38,371 nt of DNA. It comes from CAYXVU01 sp964468725 (lineage in GTDB: Bacteria > Acidobacteriota > Blastocatellia > UBA7656). The stretch spans positions 1-38,371 of the forward strand of contig CAYXVU010000029.1 in NCBI GenBank assembly GCA_964468725.1. Direction: 5' to 3'. The notes under the pieces are model-generated. The model was given only the letters and a program-made list of their open reading frames with translations. It was not told where the DNA came from and did not search any database. Below, piece by piece: positions 15,119 to 23,342 of this stretch (the first letter of the stretch is position 1; every line of letters begins with the position of its first letter). The translations under genes were made by a program, and so were the position numbers.

Positions 15119-17749
15119 ATGCCTGCAAAGCGAGCCGGTTTGCTTGTCGTCTTTTTGTCTGTCTTTTCTTTCTTCTCTGTCAGTGCCAGTGCGCAGGTAA
15201 CCAGCCCCAAGGAGTTCTTTGGCTTTACTCCGGGCGATGATTACAAACTCGCAAATTACAAACAGTCCTTCGCCTATTTCAAAAAGATCGCGCCGCAAAC
15301 CCGTCGCCTGAAACTCTTCGAAGTCGGTCAATCGGCAATGGGCGAAACCATGCTGTTGGCGGTCATCTCATCGGAAGAGAACCTCGCCCGGTTGGAGCGA
15401 TTGAAAGAGATTGCCCGACGGTTGGCGACGGCGCGCGGACTGACCGATGCAGAAGCCCGCGCACTTGCTAAAGAAGGTCGCGCGATGGTTTGGATTGATG
15501 GCGGCCTGCACGCTTCAGAAGTCGGCCACGCGCAACATACGATCAATCTGGCTTACGACCTGCTGACGCGCGAAGACGAGGAGTATCGCAAAATCCGCGA
15601 CCGCGCTGTGTTGTTGCTGATGCCTTCGATTAATCCTGATGGTCAGAACATGGTGGCCGATTGGTTCAACACGCATTATGGCACGCCGCGCGAAGGTACG
15701 CCGATGCCTTGGCTTTATCAAAAGTATGCAGGGCACGATAACAACCGCGACTGGTACATGCTCAATTTGCCAGAGACGCGCAATGTCACGCGCTTGCTCT
15801 ATCACGAATACTTTCCGCAGATTGTTTATAACCATCATCAGACCGCACCGTTTCCGGCGCGTATCTTCGTGCCTCCCAATGCCGACCCGCTCAATCCGAA
15901 CATCCCGCCGCTGGTCGTTCGCGGCATCAATCTTGTAGGTACGGCAATGCATTGGCGGTTCGAAGCGGAAGCCAAGTCAGGAGTGATTTCGCAGGCGACC
16001 TTTTCGGCTTGGTGGAATGGCGGGATGCGAACCACCCCCTATTTTCATAATGTCATCGGCATTCTGACCGAGACGGCGCACGCTTCGCCCTATCCGGCAA
16101 ATTACAAGCTCACGCCGGAGCAGTTGGAGTCATCGGGTTGGTATCCGAACCCCTATAAAGGCGGGGCATGGCGATTTCGTGACACGGTTGATTACATGAA
16201 CACAGGCAGCATGGGGGTGCTGAACATCGCAGCGGATTTGGCCGAATCGTTTCAATATAACATCTACCTGATGGGCAAGTGGGCGATTGAAAAAGGGCAG
16301 AGCGAAGCGCCCTATGGATTCATCTTCCCGATGACTGAACGCGATCCGAATACTTCCGTCGATTTTCTCAGTCGCATGCTGCTCAGCGGACTAGAGGTGC
16401 AGGTAGCCAAGTCGGCCTTTACACACGAAGGCGTGACCTATCCGGCAGGCACAGCCGTGATGTTGGCCAGTCAAGCCTATCGCGCCCACTTGCTGGATAT
16501 GACGATGCCGCAAAGTCATCCCATGCGCTTGCAATATCCCGGCGGGCCTCCTGTGCGACCTTATGACATTGCCGGTTATACGCTCACCGATCAGATGGGC
16601 GTAGCCAATGTGCCGATGACGTCGAAGCCTTCTGCCGAACTGCTGGCCGCGTTGACAAAGGTTGATGTACTGACTCCACCCGCCGCGACGATCAGCGGGG
16701 GCAGAGCCAAAGGCGCATACCTATTGCCGCATGACCGCAATGTGGCGATAGTTGCTAGCAATCGTCTGCTCGCCGCAGGGCAACGCGTGCATTGGTTGAA
16801 GGAAGAGGCGAGGTTCAACGGCAAAGTCTATCCGGCTGGTACTGTGGTCGTGCCCGCAGGGCAGGGAACCCATGAGGCAGTCGAAAAGATTGTGAAAGAA
16901 TTATTCATTCCGGCGACCGCCATAGATTCTGTCGGTGCAGCGCAAACGATCAAGCTGCGAAAGCTGCGAGTCGGAACATTCGACCCTTATGGCGGCAATA
17001 TGCCGCAAGGTTGGACGCAGTACATTCTGGAACGATTCGAATTCGACCATCTCACGATTACCAATCCTGACCTGCGCGCCGGAAAGCTGAAGGATAAAGT
17101 TGATGTTTTGATCCTCACCACATTCCCGAACGTCGAAGACCGGCAACCAGCAACGCGCGGCGGGCAGGGCGGACTCGGCGGCGGCTTTTTAGGCGGCCCC
17201 GCGCCGAAAGAACTCGCACCCGAAGTCGCCGCACGTTTGCGAGGCATCGGTCAGGAAGGTCTCGATCACCTTGCCGCTTTTGTGCGCGAAGGCGGTGTGC
17301 TGATAACCTGTGAATCAGCAAACGAACCGACGGCGAACCTCTTCAAACTGCCGATTCGAGAGGTGACGAAAGGGACAAAGTTTTATTCCCCCGGCTCGGT
17401 CTTTCGCGCCTATGTAGACACGCAGCATCCGTTCGGTTGGGGCATGCCTGCCGATGCGAAAATCTATTTCGATAACGGCCAAGCGTGGGAGGCCGACCTC
17501 TCATTCCCTTCGGTTTCACAAGGCGGGGCGTTTGTGCGTTACCCGGAAAGGAATCCTCTGCTATCGGGTTGGATCATCGGCGACGAAGCTATTCACAATC
17601 GCGCCGCGGCAGTCGAATTTCGCATCGGAGCTGGACGGGTAGTGCTCTTCGGTTTTGACGTTATCTTTCGCGCGCAACCACATCAGAGCTTCATGCTGTT
17701 GTTCAATGCGATTCACGCAAGCGCTGCCGAGTCGGGCGAGACAAAATGA
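15119..17749 (+). CDS. Exported M14-family zinc carboxypeptidase-like protein
   Basis: 876 residues from ATG 15119 (GGAGGAG upstream; a start at 15050 would precede this ribosome site). Signal peptide to about residue 26. The peptidase domain has the zinc motif HxxE as GGLHASE (H131, E134), NPDG at 172-175, HDNNRDWYM (206-214) and a probable third ligand in YNHHQT (239-240). This is the acidobacterial/bacteroidetal M14 type, far longer than pancreatic carboxypeptidases because of a large C-terminal part. That part ends in a region (about 640-870) with a glutamine-amidotransferase-like fold pattern: VDVLILTTFPN, FVREGGVLITCE and GAGRVVLFGFDVIF. It probably degrades peptides outside the cytoplasm. 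It is not tightly linked to neighbours (133 bp to the next start). Confidence 0.9.
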   Translation: MPAKRAGLLVVFLSVFSFFSVSASAQVTSPKEFFGFTPGDDYKLANYKQSFAYFKKIAPQTRRLKLFEVGQSAMGETMLLAVISSEENLARLERLKEIARRLATARGLTDAEARALAKEGRAMVWIDGGLHASEVGHAQHTINLAYDLLTREDEEYRKIRDRAVLLLMPSINPDGQNMVADWFNTHYGTPREGTPMPWLYQKYAGHDNNRDWYMLNLPETRNVTRLLYHEYFPQIVYNHHQTAPFPARIFVPPNADPLNPNIPPLVVRGINLVGTAMHWRFEAEAKSGVISQATFSAWWNGGMRTTPYFHNVIGILTETAHASPYPANYKLTPEQLESSGWYPNPYKGGAWRFRDTVDYMNTGSMGVLNIAADLAESFQYNIYLMGKWAIEKGQSEAPYGFIFPMTERDPNTSVDFLSRMLLSGLEVQVAKSAFTHEGVTYPAGTAVMLASQAYRAHLLDMTMPQSHPMRLQYPGGPPVRPYDIAGYTLTDQMGVANVPMTSKPSAELLAALTKVDVLTPPAATISGGRAKGAYLLPHDRNVAIVASNRLLAAGQRVHWLKEEARFNGKVYPAGTVVVPAGQGTHEAVEKIVKELFIPATAIDSVGAAQTIKLRKLRVGTFDPYGGNMPQGWTQYILERFEFDHLTITNPDLRAGKLKDKVDVLILTTFPNVEDRQPATRGGQGGLGGGFLGGPAPKELAPEVAARLRGIGQEGLDHLAAFVREGGVLITCESANEPTANLFKLPIREVTKGTKFYSPGSVFRAYVDTQHPFGWGMPADAKIYFDNGQAWEADLSFPSVSQGGAFVRYPERNPLLSGWIIGDEAIHNRAAAVEFRIGAGRVVLFGFDVIFRAQPHQSFMLLFNAIHASAAESGETK

Positions 17750-17882
17750 TTCGACAGGTCTGCTCCATGTAGGCAAATTTTCATGATTCGAGCTGCCGTC
17801 ATCGCCATATTTGGATGGGGTAGCGAATGCCAAGCGGTTCAACAGGTTTGCTGTCGTCTCTTTTTCAGTTGGGAGAAAGAAC

Positions 17883-19259
17883 ATGAAAAGATCATCTCTG
17901 CGAGTCTCTGTGATCGTAGTCTTAATCAGCTTCATTTTCGCATTGGCGACGAGCCATCTGACGATTTCATCGCAGGCGCAAGCGTCGAAAGTTAAAGCCT
18001 TAGTGGGTGGCACCTTGATAGATGGCTTCGGCAGTAGACCGATTCGCAATAGCGTCATCATCATCGAAGGCGAACGCATCAAGGCCGTCGGCCAAATTGG
18101 TGCGGTTTCCATCCCGCCCGGCGCTGAGGTGATTTCTACCGAAGGCATGAGTGTGCTGCCGGGGCTATGGGATATGCACGTGCATTTGATGTTGAACGGT
18201 CACAGCGACTACGCACATTGGGACAAAACCTATCCCGCGCAGTTCGAACCCGTCATCATGCCTGCTTCGGCCAAACAGCTTTTGTTGGCAGGCGTGACCA
18301 GCGCGCGCGATTTGGGAGCGCCGCTAAAAGACAGCATCTCGGTGCGCGATAAAATCAATGCCGGAAAGATTCCCGGCCCGACGATGTATATATCCGGCCC
18401 TTTCATTCAACACCGCCCCTATCCGGGCACGGAACTTTTTCGTTGGGGGGTGGATGGAGCCGATGATGCACGCGCTAAAGTGCGCCAACTCGCCGAAGCC
18501 GGAGTCAACTGCATCAAACTAATCGACCAAGATCAGATGACAATGGAAGAAGTGCGAGCCGTTGTGAATGAAGCCCACAAACATAATCTCACAGTCGTTG
18601 CGCACGCCCATCGCCCGGAAGAGATTCGGCGCGGGCTGCAAGCGGGCGTTGATTGTTTCGAACATACAGGATTGGCAACCGCGCCAGAGTACCCGCCCGA
18701 TGTGATAGCGATGATACGGGAACGCACGGCGCAGATGAATCTGGGGCCATTGTTTTGGACGCCTACCGTCGAGGGTTTGTACAACTACGAATATCAACGC
18801 GATAACCCCGAAGAATTGGATGACCCGGCTTGGCAAGTTGGCTTGCCGGAAAACATCATTGCTGACATCAAGGCTTCGCTGAAAAACCCTGAACGGCTCG
18901 GCTATTACCAAATCACCCCGAGCCGCCGTCCGACGCTGTCGCGCAAGTTTCAGCAGTTAGTGGAAGCCGGAGCGGTGTTGTTAATCGGCACGGATAGCGG
19001 GATTCCCATGCAGTTTCATTCACAGACGACCTGGAAAGAGTTGGATATTTGGGTTAATAAATTCGGGGTTGATCCGATGCGCGCCATTCAAGCGGCTACC
19101 TATTGGCCCTCGGTATTGATGAAGGTGGACAAAGAAGTCGGCACGATCAGCGAAGGCAAGTATGCCGACATTATTGCGGTACGCGGCGATGTGCTGCGTT
19201 ACATCACTCTTTTGCAACGAGTGGATTTGGTCATCAAACATGGCGTGCGGTATAAGTAG
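17883..19259 (+). CDS. Exported metal-dependent amidohydrolase
   Basis: 458 residues from ATG 17883, with GGGAGAAAG upstream and an immediate signal peptide (to about residue 33); the frame extends to 17811 without support. Metal site residues of the amidohydrolase superfamily are in order: HVH (H99, H101), a lysine suited to carboxylation in NCIKLID (K212), H241/H243 in VVAHAH, H261 in FEHTG, and D371 in GTDSGIP. The typical terminal composite-sandwich pattern KYADIIAVRGD is present. These are imidazolonepropionase-related secreted enzymes annotated as prolidase- or Xaa-Pro-like hydrolases; the peptide or amide substrate is unknown. It lies downstream of the peptidase gene and could act on peptides it releases. 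Confidence 0.9.
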   Translation: MKRSSLRVSVIVVLISFIFALATSHLTISSQAQASKVKALVGGTLIDGFGSRPIRNSVIIIEGERIKAVGQIGAVSIPPGAEVISTEGMSVLPGLWDMHVHLMLNGHSDYAHWDKTYPAQFEPVIMPASAKQLLLAGVTSARDLGAPLKDSISVRDKINAGKIPGPTMYISGPFIQHRPYPGTELFRWGVDGADDARAKVRQLAEAGVNCIKLIDQDQMTMEEVRAVVNEAHKHNLTVVAHAHRPEEIRRGLQAGVDCFEHTGLATAPEYPPDVIAMIRERTAQMNLGPLFWTPTVEGLYNYEYQRDNPEELDDPAWQVGLPENIIADIKASLKNPERLGYYQITPSRRPTLSRKFQQLVEAGAVLLIGTDSGIPMQFHSQTTWKELDIWVNKFGVDPMRAIQAATYWPSVLMKVDKEVGTISEGKYADIIAVRGDVLRYITLLQRVDLVIKHGVRYK

Positions 19260-19284
19260 TAGCGGATGAGAGGGAGAAAAGACG

Positions 19285-19638
19285 ATGGCAGAAAAGATCA
19301 CAGTCTATCAAAAACCGACGTGCAGCAAGTGCATTGCGACATTGGCATTGCTTGATGAACGCAGCGTAGCCTATGAAGCGATTAACTATTATGAGCAGCC
19401 CTTGACGGTTGACGAGTTCCAATCTCTATTGGATAAGTTGGGTAAGTCGCCGCGCGAGGTGTTGCGCGCCGATGAAGCGTTGGCGCGCGAACTGAAGTTG
19501 GCGGAGGGGAACATCACGGATGATGAACTGATCCGGGTGATGATCGAACATCCCGATTTGATTCAGCGACCCATTGTTGTAGCGGGCGAAAAGGCTGTGC
19601 TCGGACGGCCAATTGAGAATGTCGAAAAACTATTGTGA
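19285..19638 (+). CDS. ArsC/Spx-family thioredoxin-fold protein
   Basis: 117 residues, normal length for arsenate-reductase-like proteins. The N-terminus shows the fold's redox motif as KPTCSKC (C13, C16), then SPREVLRADE, and near the end IQRPIVVAGEKAVLGRP, which keeps the two arginines used by ArsC for oxyanion binding. ArsC uses glutaredoxin; a CxxC pair is also found in Spx/YfgD relatives, so reduction of arsenate is possible but not proven. It starts 25 bp after the amidohydrolase stop with GAGGGAGAAAAG as ribosome site, so it is likely in the same operon. No other arsenic genes are present. Confidence 0.88.
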   Translation: MAEKITVYQKPTCSKCIATLALLDERSVAYEAINYYEQPLTVDEFQSLLDKLGKSPREVLRADEALARELKLAEGNITDDELIRVMIEHPDLIQRPIVVAGEKAVLGRPIENVEKLL

Positions 19639-19722
19639 TGGGTGTTTACCTGCGCTAAACCGGATAGACGGCTCAGTTCGCACTCCACGTATGCGAATGA
19701 CGTGATACCAGGGAGAAGAGAG

Positions 19723-21066
19723 ATGAAGATTAAGTCTGCGATTTCCATACTCATCATACTGACGATACAGAGCAGTATTTTCGCCAGCGATGGCTGGCCG
19801 CAATTTCGCGGCTCCGATTCGCTCGGCGTCGTTGAAGACCCGCGCTTGCCCGATACCTGGAGCCAAACCGAAAACGTGGCCTGGAAGACCGACATTCCCG
19901 GAATGGGATGGTCATCGCCGATTGTTTGGGGCGATAAGATATTTCTCACCTCGGTGGTTGCGACGACCGAAACAGAGCCGGTGAAGAAGGGACTTTATTT
20001 CGGCGGCGAGCGCAAGCCGCCGACCGACCCACATCGTTGGATGGTCTATTGCGTAGATTGGAAGAGCGGAAAAATCGTTTGGGAGAAAGAGGTGCATCGC
20101 GGCATACCGGCGTTTTCGCGCCACTTGAAAAACTCCTTTGCATCGGAGACTCCGGTGACGGATGGACAGCGCGTCTATGCTTATTTCGGCAATATTGGCC
20201 TCTTTTGCTTCGATCTGAAAGGCAAGTTGTTATGGTCGAAGAAATGGGATGTCGTGCGCACCCGCTTTGGGTGGGGAACGGCAGCCTCGCCGGTGCTACA
20301 CAAAGAGCGCATCTATATCGTGAATGACAATGAAGACAAATCCTATTTCACAGCGCTCGACAAAAAGACCGGCAGGGTCATTTGGGAAGCCAAGCGCGAA
20401 GAGGGCAGCAATTGGGCGACCCCCTATGTTTGGAAGAATGGCTTGCGAACCGAGATCATCACCCCTGGCAGTCAACGTGTCCGCGCCTATGATCTAAATG
20501 GAAAGGTTCTCTGGGAATTCTCCGGCATGTCCACCATTGCCATCCCGACGCCGTTTTCAAAGTTTGGACTGCTCTACATCGCGTCCGGTTACGTCGGTGA
20601 CCAGCATCGCCCGGTCTATGCCATCAAGCCCGGCGCTGCGGGCGACATCTCTCTGAAACCGGGCGAGCGCGGCAATCAGTATATTGCTTGGTATCAACCG
20701 CAAGCTGGCCCTTACAATCCGTCGCCAATCATCTATGGCGACTATTACTACACCCTGCTCGACAGAGGGTTCTTCACTTGCCATGACGCCAAGACGGGCA
20801 AAGAGATTTATGGCAAGAATCGTATCGGCGACGCACCGGCAGCCTTCACCTCTTCGCCGTGGGCGTACAATGGCAAAATCTTCTGTCTCAGTGAAGATGG
20901 CGACACCTTCGTGATTCAGGCCGGAACGGAATACAAATTGGTTGGCAAAAACAGTCTGGATGAACTCTGTTTGGCAACTCCGGCAATTACGCGAGGCAGT
21001 CTGATTATTCGTACGGCATCGAAGCTCTATCGCTTCTCGAAGGGCGGATTGAGCAGTCGTAACTGA
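19723..21066 (+). CDS. Exported PQQ-type beta-propeller protein
   Basis: 447 residues from ATG 19723 with GGGAGAAGAG upstream. Signal peptide to about residue 22, then DGWPQFRGSDSLGV, the usual entry to acidobacterial/planctomycete PQQ-like propellers, followed by repeated blade motifs such as DWKSGKIVWEKE, DLKGKLLWSKKW, DKKTGRVIWEAK and DLNGKVLWEFSG. No calcium/PQQ catalytic residues typical of alcohol dehydrogenases are evident, so it may be a binding or assembly scaffold of BamB-like fold and not an enzyme. It lies 84 bp after the ArsC-like gene. Confidence 0.88.
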   Translation: MKIKSAISILIILTIQSSIFASDGWPQFRGSDSLGVVEDPRLPDTWSQTENVAWKTDIPGMGWSSPIVWGDKIFLTSVVATTETEPVKKGLYFGGERKPPTDPHRWMVYCVDWKSGKIVWEKEVHRGIPAFSRHLKNSFASETPVTDGQRVYAYFGNIGLFCFDLKGKLLWSKKWDVVRTRFGWGTAASPVLHKERIYIVNDNEDKSYFTALDKKTGRVIWEAKREEGSNWATPYVWKNGLRTEIITPGSQRVRAYDLNGKVLWEFSGMSTIAIPTPFSKFGLLYIASGYVGDQHRPVYAIKPGAAGDISLKPGERGNQYIAWYQPQAGPYNPSPIIYGDYYYTLLDRGFFTCHDAKTGKEIYGKNRIGDAPAAFTSSPWAYNGKIFCLSEDGDTFVIQAGTEYKLVGKNSLDELCLATPAITRGSLIIRTASKLYRFSKGGLSSRN

Positions 21067-21203
21067 AGCGGCCAGCAGTCGAAATCCTTACCTTGGCGGC
21101 GGTTTTATTGGTGTCCGTGCAAAAATCGAGCAGCCAAGCATTCGTATGAGTGAGAAGTCTTCATACGATCAATGGGGTGTACCTTTTTGTACTTGAGGTT
21201 TTT

Positions 21204-21716
21204 ATGAGAACCTTGATCACTATATTGCTGCTAGTCTGCTTTGCGGTCGTTGCGGGAGCGCAGAGCCAATCGGCTGATGCCGATGCGCCGAAGATTACAG
21301 TGGTGAAGAAGGGTTGGGAACGAACGCGCTTTCAACTGGGGTGGGATCGCTTAGAAGAGATTGACCCGGATACGACAAAAGTCAATTCGCAAGCCAATCG
21401 TCAGACCAACCGTATGCGACGCGGGCGGACGATTGTTGGATATACCTACAAAGCGACATTGCACAACGATACGGCAAAGATGATTACCAAGGTCGTCTGG
21501 CAATACAGCTTTACCGATTCGGTGAAGCAAGAAACGACCCGCTATCAATTCCTCAACGAGATAAAGATTCCAATCGGCAAAGAGAAGACCATCTCTCGGT
21601 TTATCAAGCATCCGCCGAGCCGCACTGTCAGCGCGCACTCGGAGATGATCGAAGACGTTACCCTCCTGTATGTCGAATTCGAGGATGGGACGCGATGGCA
21701 AAGGCAATCAACCTAA
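21204..21716 (+). CDS. Small secreted protein of unknown function
   Basis: 170 residues from ATG 21204 (TTGAGG upstream); an upstream in-frame ATG at 21150 lacks a ribosome site and would bury the signal peptide. Signal peptide to about residue 19 (VVAGAQ). The mature part has a possible single beta-sandwich pattern: VGYTYKATLHNDTAKMITKV, VVWQYSFTD and VTLLYVEFEDGTRW, which resembles domains that bind or stabilise other exported proteins. No catalytic motif and no known family recognised. Confidence 0.7.
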   Translation: MRTLITILLLVCFAVVAGAQSQSADADAPKITVVKKGWERTRFQLGWDRLEEIDPDTTKVNSQANRQTNRMRRGRTIVGYTYKATLHNDTAKMITKVVWQYSFTDSVKQETTRYQFLNEIKIPIGKEKTISRFIKHPPSRTVSAHSEMIEDVTLLYVEFEDGTRWQRQST

Positions 21717-21757
21717 CCCTGAAGCCAAACAGGTTGATAAGGGTTGCGATAGCCGTT

Positions 21758-22648
21758 TTACTGCGATGGCGAGGATGTTGGTGTAGGAGTGAAAAAGGAT
21801 TGTAGATTGTCGCGGGTGACGGTCATTTCATACTTGTGTTTGGGCGTATCGGTTGGAAAGGTGACTTCGCGGTTATTGATCGTAACCTTGATAGCGGAAC
21901 GGTTCCCGAATTTGATGTAGATTTGATTCTGCGCGGATGGTAATTCTAATGGTTGTCCTGCCGTCAAGATCATTTGAGTTCCCGGTTGGGCGTCATCAAC
22001 AACATATTTCAACCAACTTTCTCCATTGGTAGCTTCTAGCTTGACGTGTAACCCTTCGCTGGCCGTGACAGGAGGTGGAGGCTGAGGAGTTGGCTGTGCA
22101 GGGGTTGTTGAGGTGGAGGGCGGCGGAGAGGGCGATGCCGTTGTCGGCGCTTCAGCGGAGGAAGGCGCAATCTCGGCAACCGGCGGCGGCTCGCTTACCG
22201 ACTGATGCATGCGCCGGACAACCGTGAAGATAATTAAGAAGACAAGAAGCGCGATGACCAGCCCGATGATGATGGTTGACCAACTGGTTTGCGAACTCGA
22301 TTGCAGATAGACGACGGGGCGGCGAGGCAATTCTTCTTCGACTGAATCTTTGGGTTGCAGTTTCGGGATTGGCGCTGCTTCCGCTTCAATGAGCAATGGA
22401 GCGGGCTCTTCGATTGCTGCCATCTGTTGTTGGTATAACCCAATGGCTTTATCTTCGCTCATGCCGACTTGTTTGGCATAGGTGCGAATGAAGGAACGAG
22501 TGAAGATCCCGCCGGGAAGGATTGAGAAATTGTCGGCTTCGATGGCTTTTAAGAAACGAGTCCCTATCTTAGTCGCTTCAGAAATATCGGTGAGCGATAA
22601 ACCTTTAGCTTCACGATGCTCTTTAAGCTCTTCACCCAGTGTCGGCAT
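21758..22648 (-). CDS. RodZ-like membrane protein with cytoplasmic HTH domain
   Basis: 296 residues from ATG 22648. An N-terminal Xre/RodZ-type helix-turn-helix (about 4-65: GEELKEHREAKGLSLTDISE, then FLKAIEADNFSILPGGIFTR) is followed by an acidic/Pro linker, a single transmembrane helix (about 123-145), a Pro/Ser/Thr-rich periplasmic linker (150-197) and a C-terminal beta domain of DUF4115 type (GLHVKLEATNGESWL, QPLELPSAQNQIYIKFGN). RodZ links MreB filaments to the membrane and maintains rod shape; proteins with the same order also act as membrane-bound regulators. The frame extends to 22738 but across its own promoter, so the shorter start is used. Confidence 0.88.
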   Translation of the reverse strand: MPTLGEELKEHREAKGLSLTDISEATKIGTRFLKAIEADNFSILPGGIFTRSFIRTYAKQVGMSEDKAIGLYQQQMAAIEEPAPLLIEAEAAPIPKLQPKDSVEEELPRRPVVYLQSSSQTSWSTIIIGLVIALLVFLIIFTVVRRMHQSVSEPPPVAEIAPSSAEAPTTASPSPPPSTSTTPAQPTPQPPPPVTASEGLHVKLEATNGESWLKYVVDDAQPGTQMILTAGQPLELPSAQNQIYIKFGNRSAIKVTINNREVTFPTDTPKHKYEMTVTRDNLQSFFTPTPTSSPSQ

Positions 22649-22709
22649 AATTGCCGCACGCCCTCTTTCTGTGTATTGACTGTGATGAGTGGGAAATACG
22701 CCCGGTCTC

Positions 22710-22738
22710 ATCTTAGGAAATGCGTAAGGTGGTGTCAA
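22710..22738 (-). promoter_or_regulatory. Sigma70-type promoter of the rodZ-like gene
   Basis: Minus-strand TTGACA (22738-22733), a 17-bp spacer and TAAGAT (22715-22710) lie about 62 bp before ATG 22648. The -35 is a perfect consensus. Confidence 0.65.
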
Positions 22739-22780
22739 GCAAGCGGTTATTTTTTACCGTGATTTTCTGCCCTGCTTGAC
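22734..22780. repeat. Inverted repeat between divergent rodZ-like and microcompartment genes
   Basis: GTCAAGCA (22734-22741) and TGCTTGAC (22773-22780) are perfect 8-bp arms, with a second nested dyad CGGT/ACCG (22744-22747, 22756-22759). The left arm overlaps the -35 of the minus-strand promoter and the right arm holds TTGAC of a possible plus-strand -35, so part of the symmetry may just be two facing -35 boxes. Confidence 0.45.
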
Positions 22781-22889
22781 GCCTTTGGGTTGGTTTGCTA
22801 GTTTTGAGGCTCTTTGAGAGTGCGCGGTTCTCACCCGGTTTTCAGCAGACAGTTGATGCGAAATCGAGTCGCAGGGAGGAAGACGGATA

Positions 22890-23204
22890 ATGAATATGGA
22901 AGCGCTCGGCATGATCGAAACCAAAGGATTCGTCGGAGCCGTCGAAGCGGCTGACGCAATGGTCAAAGCCGCCAACGTTGTCTTAGTCGGTCGGGAATAT
23001 ATCGGGAGCGGGTACGTTACCGTTTTGGTTCGGGGCGACGTTGGCGCGGTGAAAGCGGCAACGGATGCCGGGGCCGCCGCCGCTCGACGAGTTGGCGAAT
23101 TGATTAGCGTTCATGTCATTCCGCGCCCGCACGCCGAATTGGAGAAGGTTCTCGAATCAAGCGGCATCATTAAGCTGCCTGCCGCCACCAAAAGAACGAA
23201 GTAG
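22890..23204 (+). CDS. Bacterial microcompartment shell protein, BMC-H (PduA/EutM/CcmK type)
   Basis: 104 residues, single BMC domain. The sequence follows PduA closely: ALGMIETKGFVGAVEAADAM, then KAANVVLVG, the pore-loop region YIGSG (about 38-42), VTVLVRGDVGAVKAATDAGA and the terminal VHVIPRPHAELEKVL. BMC-H proteins form hexamers that tile the facets of protein-shelled organelles; the pore loop admits substrates. The small-residue loop IGSG is the PduA type, suited to small polar molecules. A ribosome site GGGAGG lies 11 nt upstream of ATG. It is the first gene of a short operon with an aldehyde dehydrogenase. No pentameric vertex protein (EutN/CcmL type) is in the window, so a closed shell would need genes elsewhere. 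Confidence 0.96.
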   Translation: MNMEALGMIETKGFVGAVEAADAMVKAANVVLVGREYIGSGYVTVLVRGDVGAVKAATDAGAAAARRVGELISVHVIPRPHAELEKVLESSGIIKLPAATKRTK

Positions 23205-23232
23205 AGAAGTTGGGAGGAATCAGGAACCGGGA

Positions 23233-23256
23233 ATTGAGATGTCATCGAATCTCAAT
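23233..23256 (+). other. Hairpin in the BMC-H/aldehyde dehydrogenase gap (stem 1)
   Basis: ATTGAGAT (23233-23240), 8-nt loop, ATCTCAAT (23249-23256): a perfect 8-bp stem without a following U-run, so not a canonical terminator. Suited to mRNA 3'-end stabilisation or processing. Confidence 0.45.
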
Positions 23257-23285
23257 CGCCTGGTACTCTGATGCCATCACTTCGT

Positions 23286-23308
23286 AACTCGATCTCTTGA
23301 TCCGAGTT
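23286..23308 (+). other. Hairpin in the BMC-H/aldehyde dehydrogenase gap (stem 2)
   Basis: AACTCGATC, loop TCTT, GATCCGAGTT: a 9-bp stem with one bulged C, 34 bp before the dehydrogenase start. Together with stem 1 it may uncouple expression of the abundant shell protein from the enzyme. Confidence 0.45.
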
Positions 23309-23342
23309 CCTCCCTCAAACCTTGTCATTCCTAAGATTCATC

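Noticed and set aside
21700..21757. AACCCT/AGGGTT and CAACCT/AGGTTG pairs between convergent genes as a terminator.
   Set aside because: The two pairings interleave and each is short, with a long loop and no U-run.
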